From the NCBI RefSeq assembly GCF_014638275.1, contig NZ_BMFJ01000007.1, positions 1 through 46,054 of the forward strand: a DNA stretch of 46,054 nucleotides, given 5' to 3'. The stretch's first letter is position 1, and the number at the start of each line of letters is the position of its first letter. The DNA is from Primorskyibacter flagellatus (GTDB taxonomy: Bacteria > Pseudomonadota > Alphaproteobacteria > Rhodobacterales > Rhodobacteraceae). The notes beneath the pieces are model-generated. The model searched no databases. It saw nothing but the letters and a program-made list of their open reading frames with translations, and was not told the DNA's origin. Of this stretch, positions 31,271-39,109 are shown piece after piece. Position numbers and translations under genes: made by a program.

Positions 31271-32248
31271 TCAGCCACCAAAGATCTCGGTGAACCGCTT
31301 CTTGTTGTCCATGTCTTCGGCCAGCGCCTTGGCGGCGTCGAACGGCAGCAGCTTGATGTCGCCCAATGCCGGGTAGCCGGCGGGCGGAGTCACGCCCGGA
31401 TGCGCGGGCAGGTAACCCATGTCGGACGCCAGTTGCTGACCCTTTTCCGAGATCAGGAAATCGATGAAGGCCCTGGCCGCCTCCGGGTTCTGCGCGGTCG
31501 ACAGGATCGCGGCGGGCTCCGTCACGTAGGACACGCCTTCCTCGGGGAAGACGAACTCCACCGGGGCGCCATTGGCCTTTTCCCGGATCGGCAGGAAGTC
31601 GACGACAAAGCCGTAAAGCTGCTCACCGCCCGCGACGGCCTTGTAGACGCCGCCATTGCCGCCCTGCGGGTTTGCACCCTGTTCGGCCAGGCCCTCGTAC
31701 ATCTCCCAGCCCAGATCGGGATGCGAGGTGACAGAGACCATGTGGATCGTCGCCGCACCCGAGGTCAGCGGCGAGGGCATGGCGATATTGCCCTTGGCCT
31801 CCGGCTTCAGCAGGTCCTTGTAGGAGGTCGGGATCATGGTCGCGGCAGTGTTGTAGATGATGCCGGTAGTAATCAGCTTGGTCGAGAAATAGTGGCCCTC
31901 CGCATCCATCAGCGACGGGTCATAGGCCGAAACGTCCGCCTCCGGATAGGCCATCAGACGGCCTTCGGCCTCCAGCCCCTCCATCGTGACGGTGTCGGCG
32001 ATCAGCAGCACGTCGGGCTGCGGTGCGCCGGCTTCGAATTCCGCCATCAGCTTGGCCATCACCTTCGTCGTCCCGTCGCGGAACCACTCGACCTCGACCT
32101 GGGGGTATTCGGCCTTGAAGGCATCGACGGTCCGCTGCGCATCCTCGTTCGGCTGAGAGGTGTAGAGCACCAGCTTGCCGGTCACGTCGGCAAGGGCGCC
32201 GGTGGCCATGAGGGCAGCAATGGCGGCGGAGAGGAGAACGGATTTCAT
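31271..32248 (-). CDS. Periplasmic binding protein, Fe3+/2-aminoethylphosphonate class
   Basis: A 325-residue protein with signal peptide MKSVLLSAAIAALMATGALA. The mature part is a type II binding fold: GKLVLYTSQPNEDAQRTVDAFKAEYPQVEVEW, then GIIYNTA, and VFPEEGVSYVTEPAAILSTAQNPEAARAFIDFLISEKGQQ, typical of the FbpA superfamily. The tandem tyrosines that bind ferric iron in FbpA are not seen. The corresponding stretch reads LYGFVVDFLPIR. A non-iron ligand such as an aminophosphonate or another small anion is therefore possible. It is followed by the fused permease after 10 bp. Confidence 0.87.
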   Translation of the reverse strand: MKSVLLSAAIAALMATGALADVTGKLVLYTSQPNEDAQRTVDAFKAEYPQVEVEWFRDGTTKVMAKLMAEFEAGAPQPDVLLIADTVTMEGLEAEGRLMAYPEADVSAYDPSLMDAEGHYFSTKLITTGIIYNTAATMIPTSYKDLLKPEAKGNIAMPSPLTSGAATIHMVSVTSHPDLGWEMYEGLAEQGANPQGGNGGVYKAVAGGEQLYGFVVDFLPIREKANGAPVEFVFPEEGVSYVTEPAAILSTAQNPEAARAFIDFLISEKGQQLASDMGYLPAHPGVTPPAGYPALGDIKLLPFDAAKALAEDMDNKKRFTEIFGG

Positions 32249-32359
32249 CGGTCGGCTGGTCCTTCGTTGGATGAGGGTCCGCGAAGGTTAACAACCCGAC
32301 ACGACAGTTCCTTGACAGCCCGTCGGTGGCGGCAGGTTTTTTGGTCGGTGCGGACGACA

Positions 32360-32389
32360 GGGCGCGAACCCGCGACCGGGATCGCGCCC
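32360..32389. terminator. Hairpin downstream of the cupredoxin gene
   Basis: GGGCGCGA and TCGCGCCC form a perfect 8-bp stem just after the cupredoxin stop codon, at the end of the quinate/TRAP operon. It marks a likely boundary with the ABC binding-protein gene, although no T-run follows on the minus strand. The rest of the 146-bp gap shows only the binding-protein leader. Confidence 0.45.
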
Positions 32390-32394
32390 GCCGG

Positions 32395-32718
32395 TCATTC
32401 CACCACGACGGTGCCCTTCATGGAGGGATGGTAGGAACAGATGTAGCCATAGGTTCCCGGCGTGTCGAAGGTGACCGTCTTTTCCGACCCCTTGCCAAGA
32501 TTGCCCGTGTCGAAGGCTCCGTTGGTCGCGGTGGCGGTATGGGGCGCGCCGTCGCGGTTCACGAACGTGACGGCGCTGCCTGCCTTCACCACGATCTTCT
32601 TGGGCGAGAAGGCAAAGCCGTCGATCGTCACGGTGGTCGTGTCGGCGGCCATGAGAAGGGTTGCGGCGCAGGTGACCGCTGCGGCGGAAAGGGCGATGAG
32701 GGCGCGTCTGGTCGTCAT
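32395..32718 (-). CDS. Small periplasmic cupredoxin (amicyanin-like)
   Basis: A 107-residue blue-copper protein with a Tat/Sec-like signal (MTTRRALIALSAAAVTCAATLLMAAD). Copper ligands are visible as His in GAPHTAT and the closing Cys-Ser-Tyr-His-Pro-Ser-Met loop, the short C-x2-H-x2-M pattern of amicyanin-type proteins. Such proteins carry electrons in the periplasm. The ATG at 32718 follows CGGAGA at eight bases. It is 96 bp downstream of aroQ on the same strand, so it may be the last gene of that operon. No partner dehydrogenase for it is encoded here. Confidence 0.85.
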   Translation of the reverse strand: MTTRRALIALSAAAVTCAATLLMAADTTTVTIDGFAFSPKKIVVKAGSAVTFVNRDGAPHTATATNGAFDTGNLGKGSEKTVTFDTPGTYGYICSYHPSMKGTVVVE

Positions 32719-32814
32719 GATGATCGTCTCCGGGTCTGTCGGAACCATGCCATCATGGTTCTCATGGCCCTTCGTCGGACGGGAACGCGACCGGGTTCAA
32801 AGTTTTTCGCGGGA

Positions 32815-33255
32815 TCAGGCCCGCGCCCACTCTGCCAGCTTGCGCAGGGCGAATTCGTAGCCGCGGATGCCGAAACCCTCGATCTTGGCGGCGGCGGCGC
32901 GCGACACGTGGCTGGGATGGCGGAATTCGTCGCGCTTGAACAGCGGAGAGATATGCACCTCGATGATCGGGCGGTCGTAGATCAGCAGGCTGTCGAGGAT
33001 CGCGATGGAGGTGGAGGTGAACCCCGCCGGGTTGATCAGCAGCCCCGCCGTGGAGCCCCGCCCCTGCTTGATCCATTTCATGATCTCGGCCTCGCTGTCG
33101 CTTTGCCGGAAATCGATGGCAAAGCCTTCCTCCTTCGCGGTGCGCTCGCACAGGGCCTCCACATCTGCCAGCGTGTCGTGGCCGTAGACCTCGGGCTGGC
33201 GCGTGCCGAGCATGTCGAGGTTGGGCCCGTTGATGATGAGCAGCGTGTCGGACAT
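32815..33255 (-). CDS. aroQ: Type II 3-dehydroquinate dehydratase
   Basis: A 146-residue type II dehydroquinase that converts 3-dehydroquinate to 3-dehydroshikimate. With the M. tuberculosis enzyme's numbering it keeps Asn12, Arg19, Tyr24 (GTRQPEVYG), Asn75, Asp88, Glu99, His101 (IEVHIS), Arg108 and Arg112. The active-site His81 of the usual THTS motif is Ser81 here (TSTS), and the usual SNxxxRE loop reads SPLFKRDE. The core acid-base residues are thus present while a substrate-contacting residue is changed. It lies 18 bp after dctM in the quinate/shikimate island, which argues for a catabolic role instead of aromatic amino acid synthesis. Confidence 0.9.
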   Translation of the reverse strand: MSDTLLIINGPNLDMLGTRQPEVYGHDTLADVEALCERTAKEEGFAIDFRQSDSEAEIMKWIKQGRGSTAGLLINPAGFTSTSIAILDSLLIYDRPIIEVHISPLFKRDEFRHPSHVSRAAAAKIEGFGIRGYEFALRKLAEWARA

Positions 33256-33273
33256 CGCGAAGAACTCCTTGGA

Positions 33274-34569
33274 TCAGCCGTTGTAGCCGTAAAGCCGGGG
33301 AAGCCAGAGGACGAGCTCGGGCAGGAAGGTGATGATGGCCAGGCCGGCGATCATGATGGCGAGAAAGGGCAGCAGATGCCGGATCGTGTCGCGGATCGGC
33401 GACCGGGTGATGGAGGTGACCACGAACAACAGCAGCCCGTAGGGCGGCGTCGCGAGGCCGATCATCGTGTTGACCACCACGATCACGCCGAAATGCACCG
33501 GGTCCACGCCAAGCGCGACGGCCGTCGGCAGGAAGATCGGCACGATGACCAGCAGGATCGCGTTCGCCTCAAGCAGGCAGCCGAGAAGCAGCAGCATCGC
33601 GTTGACCATCAGCAGGAAGCTCCAGCGGGTCAGCTCCGTCTCGCCCAGGGCACCGCGGATGACATTGGGCACCTGCTCGATCGTCACCACGTAGTTGAAG
33701 GCCAGCGCGCCCGCGATCAGGAAGCCGACCGCCGCGGTGGACTTCGCGCTCTGCCGGACGGTCTGGTAGGCCATGCGCAGGGTGACGGACCGGTAGAAAA
33801 CCGTCGACACGAGGAAGGCGTAGAGCGCGGCAAGCGCGGCGGCCTCGGTCGGGGTGGTGATGCCGCCGTAGATGCCGACCAGCAGGATCACCGGCATCAG
33901 TAGCGCGGGAACCGCACGCAGGGTGATGCGCGGCATCTCCCGCAGCGGCACCGGGTCTTCCACCGGGTAGTCGTGGATGCGTGCCTGCCAGGCGTTCATC
34001 GCCATCAGCAGCACGCCGAGGATCAGGCCCGGCACCACGCCGCCGAGGAACAGGAACCCGATGGAGGTGTCGGAGACCAGCGCATAGAGCACCATCGGGA
34101 TCGACGGCGGGATGATCGGCCCGATGATGGCAGAGGCCGCGGTGATCGCCCCGGCATAGGCCCCGGGATATTTCCCGTCCTTGGTCATCAGGTTGATGAT
34201 GATCCGCCCCATGCCGACCGCATCCGCGATCGCCGATCCGGACATGCCCGAGAAGATCAGCGATGACACGACGTTCACATGCCCCAGCCCGCCCCGGAAC
34301 CGGCCGACCAGCGCACGGCAGAAATCCAGCAGCCGGTCCGACAGCGACCCGACGTTCATCAGGTCCGCCGCGAAGATGAACAGCGGGATCGCCAGCAGCA
34401 CGTAGGATCCGTAGAGCCCGGTCAGCATCTGTTCGAAGGCGATGGACATGTCCTGCCCCTGCAGCAGCAGGTAGAACACAGAGGAGGCGAGCATCGCATG
34501 GCCGATCGGCAGACCGATGATCGCGGAAGAGATGATGAGCGCGACGGCGGCGCCGAATTCCCAGCTCAT
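33274..34569 (-). CDS. dctM: TRAP transporter large permease (DctM/SiaM)
   Basis: A 431-residue, highly hydrophobic permease with the DctM hallmarks: IGHAMLASSVFYLLLQG, VNVVSSLIFSGMSGSAIADAVGMGRI, AGAITAASAIIGPIIPPSIPMVLYAL and ITTPTEAAALAALYA. It imports solute with sodium or protons together with DctQ and DctP. The ATG at 34569 overlaps the dctQ stop by 4 bp. Gene context suggests quinate, shikimate or a related hydroaromatic acid as solute. Confidence 0.93.
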   Translation of the reverse strand: MSWEFGAAVALIISSAIIGLPIGHAMLASSVFYLLLQGQDMSIAFEQMLTGLYGSYVLLAIPLFIFAADLMNVGSLSDRLLDFCRALVGRFRGGLGHVNVVSSLIFSGMSGSAIADAVGMGRIIINLMTKDGKYPGAYAGAITAASAIIGPIIPPSIPMVLYALVSDTSIGFLFLGGVVPGLILGVLLMAMNAWQARIHDYPVEDPVPLREMPRITLRAVPALLMPVILLVGIYGGITTPTEAAALAALYAFLVSTVFYRSVTLRMAYQTVRQSAKSTAAVGFLIAGALAFNYVVTIEQVPNVIRGALGETELTRWSFLLMVNAMLLLLGCLLEANAILLVIVPIFLPTAVALGVDPVHFGVIVVVNTMIGLATPPYGLLLFVVTSITRSPIRDTIRHLLPFLAIMIAGLAIITFLPELVLWLPRLYGYNG

Positions 34570-35105
34570 TCGGAGAAATCCTTGCGTCCGATATCCTCGA
34601 TGCTGGACTGGCCCGTGTCCCGCCCGCTCAGCGCACCCCAGAAGATCCATGCATAGCGCAGGATCGAGACGACCGAGAAGACAAGCGCGATCGAATAGAC
34701 CCAGTTGAACCGGATATCGAGGTAAGAGGTCTTCTGGATCTTCATGAAGGTCACGAAGTCCCAGAGCGCGGGCAGCGACCAGGCGTAGATGCCGACCAGC
34801 ACGACCGAAAAGGCGACGCGGAACCACCGGCGCACCGCGGGCCGGGCGCTGCCGTAGACGATGTCGAACCGGATCTCGTCACTCTCCTCGGCCGAAACGG
34901 ACTGCCCCCAGAGCAGGATCCAGAGCCAGGCGATGACGCAGATCTCCACCGTCCAGCCGACGGGGCTGTTCATGACGTAGCGCATGAAGACCTGGATGAT
35001 GAAGCAGAGGAACATCGTGGCCAGCAGGATCGCCGGAACCGCTTCGGCCAGGCCGCGCAGGGTTCGGATCGGTCGGGACGGGGTGGTCATGGTCATATTC
35101 CGCAT
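34566..35105 (-). CDS. dctQ: TRAP transporter small permease (DctQ)
   Basis: A 179-residue membrane protein with four hydrophobic segments, the usual DctQ size and layout (VPAILLATMFLCFIIQVFMRYVMN at the start, VEICVIAWLWILLWGQSV next). It docks the binding protein onto DctM. Alternative ATG codons at 35096 and 35090 are equally possible, since no strong ribosome-binding site marks any of the three. It lies 49 bp after dctP and overlaps dctM. Confidence 0.9.
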   Translation of the reverse strand: MRNMTMTTPSRPIRTLRGLAEAVPAILLATMFLCFIIQVFMRYVMNSPVGWTVEICVIAWLWILLWGQSVSAEESDEIRFDIVYGSARPAVRRWFRVAFSVVLVGIYAWSLPALWDFVTFMKIQKTSYLDIRFNWVYSIALVFSVVSILRYAWIFWGALSGRDTGQSSIEDIGRKDFSE

Positions 35106-35154
35106 GCGCCGGACCCGCGTGCGGCGGGTCCGGCGGTGTCAGGGGTGGCGCGGC

Positions 35155-36147
35155 TTATTCCGCCAGTGCGTTGATGCGGTCTACCATGCCGTCCGGCCAG
35201 CTCGCGGCAAATTCGGACTCGAGGTATTTCTTCTGGGCAAAGTCGCGGAAGGCGATCCGGTCGGGTTCGTATACCTTCAGGCCTTCGTCCTTGAAGAACT
35301 GCACCAGCTCCGCCTCGCGGTCCAGATGGCGCTGCGTGGACTTGGCGATCGCGGCATCCACCGCGCTTTGCAGGGTTTCCTGCTGCTCGGGCGTGAACCC
35401 GTCCCACAGCTCCTTGCTGATCGCCAGCACGTCAAAGCCGATGAGATGCCCGGTCAGGACGATCTGGCTCGTCACCTCGTAGAACTTCATGTTGTAGTCG
35501 TTCGGCAGCGGGTTGTCCTGACCGTCGATCGCGCCAGTCTGCAGGGCGGTGTAGACCTCGGCATAGGCCAGCGGGGTCGGGTTGGCGCCGATGGCCTCGC
35601 CCAGGAACTGCCAGGCGTCGCCGCCGGGCATCCGCATGGTAATGCCGGAAAGATCCTCGGGCTTCATGATCTCTTTCTCGGGCGCCAGGTTCACCTGCCG
35701 GGTGCCGAAGTAGACGGGGGCAAGGACATGGATCCCCGCATCGGCGGCCATGGCGTTCAGCTCCTCGCCGACGTCGCTGTCGAAGGTGGCTTTCAGATGA
35801 GCGGCATCGCTGAACAGGTAGGCGGAGGTCACGATGGACCAGGCCGGGATCTGTTCCGCGATGGTCTGCGGCGCGATCAGGCCCATCTCCAGGTTGCCGC
35901 GCTGGATCGAGGTCATCTCGGACCCCTGCGCCACCAGCGTCGCACCGTTGAATACCTGCATGTCAAAGCTGTCCGACACCGCCTCGGCGATCTCGGCGAA
36001 GGCCTCGGCGCGGATGTCGTTCTCGGACACGACCGAAGACAGGCGCAGCGTGGGCTTCTCCTGGGCAAGGGCCAGACCCGGCAGGATGATGGCCGTGGTT
36101 GCGACAAGTGCGGCCGCAAGAGCGGTCCGGCGGGTGAAGTGTGTCAT
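35155..36147 (-). CDS. dctP: TRAP transporter periplasmic binding protein (DctP)
   Basis: A 330-residue solute receptor with a twin-arginine-like signal (MTHFTRRTALAAALVATTAIILPGLALA). DctP features are APEKEIMKPEDLSGITMRMPGGDAW, including the arginine that grips a substrate carboxylate, and ANPTPLAYAEVYTALQTGAIDGQDNPLPN. The ATG follows GGGAGGAAACCA, an excellent ribosome-binding site. Its own promoter-like sequence lies in the 84-bp gap after quiC. A carboxylate ligand is nearly certain from the family. Quinate or shikimate is inferred from neighbours. Confidence 0.93.
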   Translation of the reverse strand: MTHFTRRTALAAALVATTAIILPGLALAQEKPTLRLSSVVSENDIRAEAFAEIAEAVSDSFDMQVFNGATLVAQGSEMTSIQRGNLEMGLIAPQTIAEQIPAWSIVTSAYLFSDAAHLKATFDSDVGEELNAMAADAGIHVLAPVYFGTRQVNLAPEKEIMKPEDLSGITMRMPGGDAWQFLGEAIGANPTPLAYAEVYTALQTGAIDGQDNPLPNDYNMKFYEVTSQIVLTGHLIGFDVLAISKELWDGFTPEQQETLQSAVDAAIAKSTQRHLDREAELVQFFKDEGLKVYEPDRIAFRDFAQKKYLESEFAASWPDGMVDRINALAE

Positions 36148-36169
36148 TGGTTTCCTCCCTTTGACGTTG

Positions 36170-36187
36170 CCACCGGATGTCCGGTGG
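36170..36187. promoter_or_regulatory. Hairpin in the dctP leader
   Basis: CCACCGG and CCGGTGG form a perfect 7-bp stem with a 4-base loop, between the predicted dctP promoter and its ribosome-binding site. It would sit in the 5' leader of the mRNA. A role in message stability or attenuation is possible. Confidence 0.4.
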
Positions 36188-36197
36188 GATTCGTTAG

Positions 36198-36226
36198 ATT
36201 TTGTAGGACAGAACAGTAAATGTCAT
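36198..36226 (-). promoter_or_regulatory. Candidate dctP promoter
   Basis: On the minus strand ATGACA (36226-36221) is followed after 17 bp by CAAAAT (36203-36198), matching five and four of six consensus bases. It would let the transporter genes be expressed separately from the dehydrogenase and dehydratase genes upstream. Confidence 0.4.
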
Positions 36227-36231
36227 ACGTT

Positions 36232-38115
36232 TTATGTGGCGGGCATTCCTTTTACCCGCTGGAACCGCTTCTGCGCGGCGATCCGGAAAGGGGCGTTCGG
36301 TGCCCCGTATCCGGCGTAAGCCCCTCGTCTCTCGACGATTTCCAGGAACATCTGTCCCGCGAAAGGGCGCGAATAAAGCTGAAAGAACTCTCCCGTCCCG
36401 TCGGCGTCGTACAGGATGTTCGCCGCGCGCATCTGCGCCAGCATGTCGGGCTCTAGGTCGAAGCGCGCCGCCAGGTCGTCGAAGTAGTTGGGCGACAGGT
36501 CAAGCGGCGCGAACCCCGTTTTCGCCAGCGCGGCGGCGGTGGCAAAGATGTCGTCGGTGGCCAGCGCGACATGCTGCACCGTGCCGCCGAACCCCTCGGC
36601 CAGGAAAGCCCCGGCCAGCGTGCGATGCGTCTCCGCCCCGTTCAGCGTGATGCGGAATTTGCCCGTCGGGCTGGCGATGGCGCGGCTGCGGACCAGCCCG
36701 TCCGGGTCGACCACGTCCACCATCGGGGCCTTCTGCATGTCGAAAAGCGTGGTGTAGAACAGCGACCACGACAGCATCTCGTCATAGGTCATGGTCTGCG
36801 CGACATGGTCGATCCGGGTCAGACCCGCCCCCGGCGTGGATCCGTCCTCGGGCCGGAATTCCACGTCCCAGACCTCGGACAGGGTACCGTCGTCGATAAA
36901 GTGCATCACGCTGCCGCCAAGGCCCCGGATCGCCGGAATCGGCAGTTCGCCGGGGCCGAGGGGCTGGGAAAACGGTCGCGCGCCAAGCGCCGTCGCCCGC
37001 GCCACGGTGTCCGGAGCAGAGCCGACCGACAGACCGATGTCGCAGACCGTCGTGCCCCGCGCATTCCACGCCGTTCCCGCGTGGCCCCCGGTTTCCGCAT
37101 TCAGCACGAAGCGGATGTCCCCCTGCTGCCAGAGCGTCACCTGCTTGGACACGTGCCGCCCGGCCCGGCGGAAGCCCATGCTCTCGAGCAGCTGTTCCAG
37201 CGCGATCAGGTCGCTGCCCTGCGCGGCGAATTCCACGAAGGCGGTGTCACGGACCTCGATCGGCGCGGGCAGGGCGGGGATGCCGGCGGACGAGGCCGGC
37301 TCGGCCCGGCGCACCTCGTCCATCAGTGCGATCAGCGACCGGTGACCGTCCTGCGCGATGGTGCCCGGACTGCCGCCCCGGAACTGGTCGTTGAAGATCT
37401 CCAGGCTGATCGGCCCGTCGTATCCGGTCGCCATGACCGCGCGCATGAAATCGGTGACGGCCAGATCGCCCTCCCCCGGCATGTTGCGGAAGTGGCGCGA
37501 CCAGTACAGCGGGTCCATCTCGATCGCGGGCGCGTCGGCCAGCTGGACAAAGAAGATGCGGTCGCCGGGGATGCGCCGGATGGTGTCCGGGTCGATCCCC
37601 CGCCCGAGCGTGTGAAAGCTGTCGAGGATCAGCCCGACCGACGGATGATCCGCCCGCCGCACAATCTCCCACGCATCGCGGTGGTCGTTGACATGGCGGC
37701 CCCAGGCCAGCGCCTCGTATCCGACCCGCAGCCCCCGCGCGGCGGCCCGCACCCCGAGCTCCGCAAAATCGGCGGCGGCCCGGTCGATACCGCCAAGCGC
37801 CTGCGGATGGACCGAGGAACAGACCAGCACGAGGTCGCAGCCAAGCTCCTGCATGACGTCGAACTTCCGCTCCGCCCGGTCGAAGGCCTTGGCGCGCAGC
37901 CCGTCCGGCAGGCCCTCGAAATCGCGGAACGGCTGGAACAGCATGACCTCCAGCCCCGCATCGCGGATCCGCTGACCCACGGCGCGCGGGCTGCGGATGT
38001 CGGCGATGAAATCCTGCTCGAAGATCTCGATCCCGGTGAAACCGGCGGCCGCGATGGCCTCGATCTTCTCCTCGAGGTTGCCGGAAATCGAAACGGTGGC
38101 GATCCCTGTCTTCAT
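36232..38115 (-). CDS. quiC: 3-dehydroshikimate dehydratase, fused two-domain QuiC type
   Basis: A 627-residue fusion as in QuiC1 enzymes. Residues 1-280 form a sugar-phosphate-isomerase-like TIM barrel that carries the dehydratase activity (GYEALAWGRHVNDHRDAW, LILDSFHTLGRG, FFVQLADAP, ISLEIFNDQFR supply the metal ligands Glu, Asp, Gln and Glu). Residues about 295-620 resemble 4-hydroxyphenylpyruvate dioxygenase (RIDHVAQTM, VQHVALATDDIFATAAAL, FLEIVERRGAYAGYG). The reaction turns 3-dehydroshikimate into protocatechuate, the entry to the beta-ketoadipate pathway. The ATG at 38115 lies 8 bp after the dehydrogenase stop. No protocatechuate dioxygenase is encoded on this replicon, so the product must be used by the chromosome. 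Confidence 0.93.
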   Translation of the reverse strand: MKTGIATVSISGNLEEKIEAIAAAGFTGIEIFEQDFIADIRSPRAVGQRIRDAGLEVMLFQPFRDFEGLPDGLRAKAFDRAERKFDVMQELGCDLVLVCSSVHPQALGGIDRAAADFAELGVRAAARGLRVGYEALAWGRHVNDHRDAWEIVRRADHPSVGLILDSFHTLGRGIDPDTIRRIPGDRIFFVQLADAPAIEMDPLYWSRHFRNMPGEGDLAVTDFMRAVMATGYDGPISLEIFNDQFRGGSPGTIAQDGHRSLIALMDEVRRAEPASSAGIPALPAPIEVRDTAFVEFAAQGSDLIALEQLLESMGFRRAGRHVSKQVTLWQQGDIRFVLNAETGGHAGTAWNARGTTVCDIGLSVGSAPDTVARATALGARPFSQPLGPGELPIPAIRGLGGSVMHFIDDGTLSEVWDVEFRPEDGSTPGAGLTRIDHVAQTMTYDEMLSWSLFYTTLFDMQKAPMVDVVDPDGLVRSRAIASPTGKFRITLNGAETHRTLAGAFLAEGFGGTVQHVALATDDIFATAAALAKTGFAPLDLSPNYFDDLAARFDLEPDMLAQMRAANILYDADGTGEFFQLYSRPFAGQMFLEIVERRGAYAGYGAPNAPFRIAAQKRFQRVKGMPAT

Positions 38116-38123
38116 GGCAGCCC

Positions 38124-38984
38124 TCACGCCTCGCCCAGACGGCGGAAGGTCCCGCGCATCCGGTCCGGATCCGCCGGCCTGCCGGTGAACAGCTCGAACG
38201 CCCGTACCGCCTGAAAGACCGCCATGCCCTCTCCGCTCAGCGTCCGGCACCCGGTTGCGCGGGCGGCCTTCAGGAACGCCGTCTCCAGCGGGAAATAGAC
38301 GATATCCGCCACCCAGTGCCGCGGAGAAAGCAACCCCGCTTCAATCGGCGTTCCCGGCAGTTTCGCCATGCCGACGGGCGTGGCATTGACGATCCCGTCC
38401 GCCTCCGCTACCCCGGCGGCGACATCCGAAACCGCATGCGCAACCGGACCGACCGCCGCTGCCAGCCCCTGCGCCGCCTTCAGCCGCGTGTCGGCGATCA
38501 GCAGGCGCGCGACACCCAGATCGGCCAGCGCATGTGCCAGCGCCGCCCCTGCCCCGCCTGCTCCGATCAGCAGCACCGTGCCAAGCGCCGCATCGGGCAG
38601 CCCGCGCCTCAAGCTTTCCGAAAAGCCCCAGAAGTCCGTGTTGTGACCGAACCGGCGGCCATCGCGGAAGACGACCGTGTTGACGGCCCCGATCCGCCGC
38701 GCCGCATCCGAAAGCTGGTGCAGATGCGCGATGACGTCCTGCTTGTACGGGTAGGTGATGTTGAGCCCGGCGTAACCCGCAGCCTCGGCCCGGTCGAGGA
38801 TCCCGGCCAGCGGCCCCTCGGTCCCCGCATCGGTGTCCATCAGGTCGTAGCGGCAGGTCAGGCCCTGCGCGGCGGCCTCGGCCTCGTGCATCGCCGGGGT
38901 ACGCGACAACCGGATGCCGCGCCCGACAAGGCCCATGCAGAACGCCGCGTTGCGCCCGTCCGTCCCCGTATCCTGCTGCGTCAT
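38124..38984 (-). CDS. Quinate/shikimate dehydrogenase (NAD-type AroE homologue)
   Basis: A 286-residue AroE-fold enzyme. The catalytic lysine is Lys81 in NITYPYKQDV and the aspartate is Asp117 in HNTDFWG. The substrate pocket reads Ser27-Arg-Thr29, the S-x-T pattern of catabolic quinate/shikimate dehydrogenases such as C. glutamicum QSDH, where biosynthetic AroE has S-x-S. After the nucleotide loop GAGGAGAALAHAL, the strand ends LLIADTRLKAA. The Asp there favours NAD over NADP. So it probably oxidises quinate to dehydroquinate, shikimate to dehydroshikimate, or both. ATG 38984 is used, though GTG at 38990 has a better-spaced GGAGGA. A TTG at 39026 lies within the predicted promoter and is excluded. 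Confidence 0.9.
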   Translation of the reverse strand: MTQQDTGTDGRNAAFCMGLVGRGIRLSRTPAMHEAEAAAQGLTCRYDLMDTDAGTEGPLAGILDRAEAAGYAGLNITYPYKQDVIAHLHQLSDAARRIGAVNTVVFRDGRRFGHNTDFWGFSESLRRGLPDAALGTVLLIGAGGAGAALAHALADLGVARLLIADTRLKAAQGLAAAVGPVAHAVSDVAAGVAEADGIVNATPVGMAKLPGTPIEAGLLSPRHWVADIVYFPLETAFLKAARATGCRTLSGEGMAVFQAVRAFELFTGRPADPDRMRGTFRRLGEA

Positions 38985-39023
38985 CCGCACGGTCCCGGTT
39001 CCTCCCCAACCGATCTGTGCCCC

Positions 39024-39052
39024 CAAAATGTTCCAGACGGTACATTTGTCAA
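39024..39052 (-). promoter_or_regulatory. Promoter of the quinate/shikimate operon
   Basis: On the minus strand a perfect -35 TTGACA (39052-39047) is followed after 17 bp by ATTTTG (39029-39024). The -35 lies in the spacer between two mirror-image operators and the -10 overlaps one of them, so binding of the TetR protein would occlude RNA polymerase. Confidence 0.6.
39026..39047. promoter_or_regulatory. TetR operator, proximal copy
   Basis: AAATGTTCC, four bases, GGTACATTT: a 22-bp imperfect palindrome with one mismatch between its 9-bp arms. Its mirror copy lies 8 bp away, and together they form a larger inverted repeat across the intergenic region. Confidence 0.65.
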
Positions 39053-39055
39053 GCG

Positions 39056-39077
39056 AAATGTACTGACTGGACCATTT
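39056..39077. promoter_or_regulatory. TetR operator, distal copy
   Basis: Read on the minus strand this is AAATGGTCC, four bases, AGTACATTT, matching the proximal copy at 18 of 22 positions. The inner arms GTACATTT and AAATGTAC are perfectly complementary. It lies 32 bp upstream of the TetR start codon and would also autoregulate that gene. Confidence 0.65.
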
Positions 39078-39109
39078 GATTTCTGCTATGGCTCGGATAG
39101 AGGAGCGGC

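Noticed and set aside
31271..32248. Calling this a ferric-iron-binding protein (FbpA)
   Set aside because: The tandem tyrosine iron ligands are not seen, so only the broader superfamily is claimed.
38985..39026. TTG start at 39026 for the quinate/shikimate dehydrogenase
   Set aside because: That codon overlaps the predicted -10 region and an operator, so it would precede the transcription start. The ATG at 38984 or GTG at 38990 fits.
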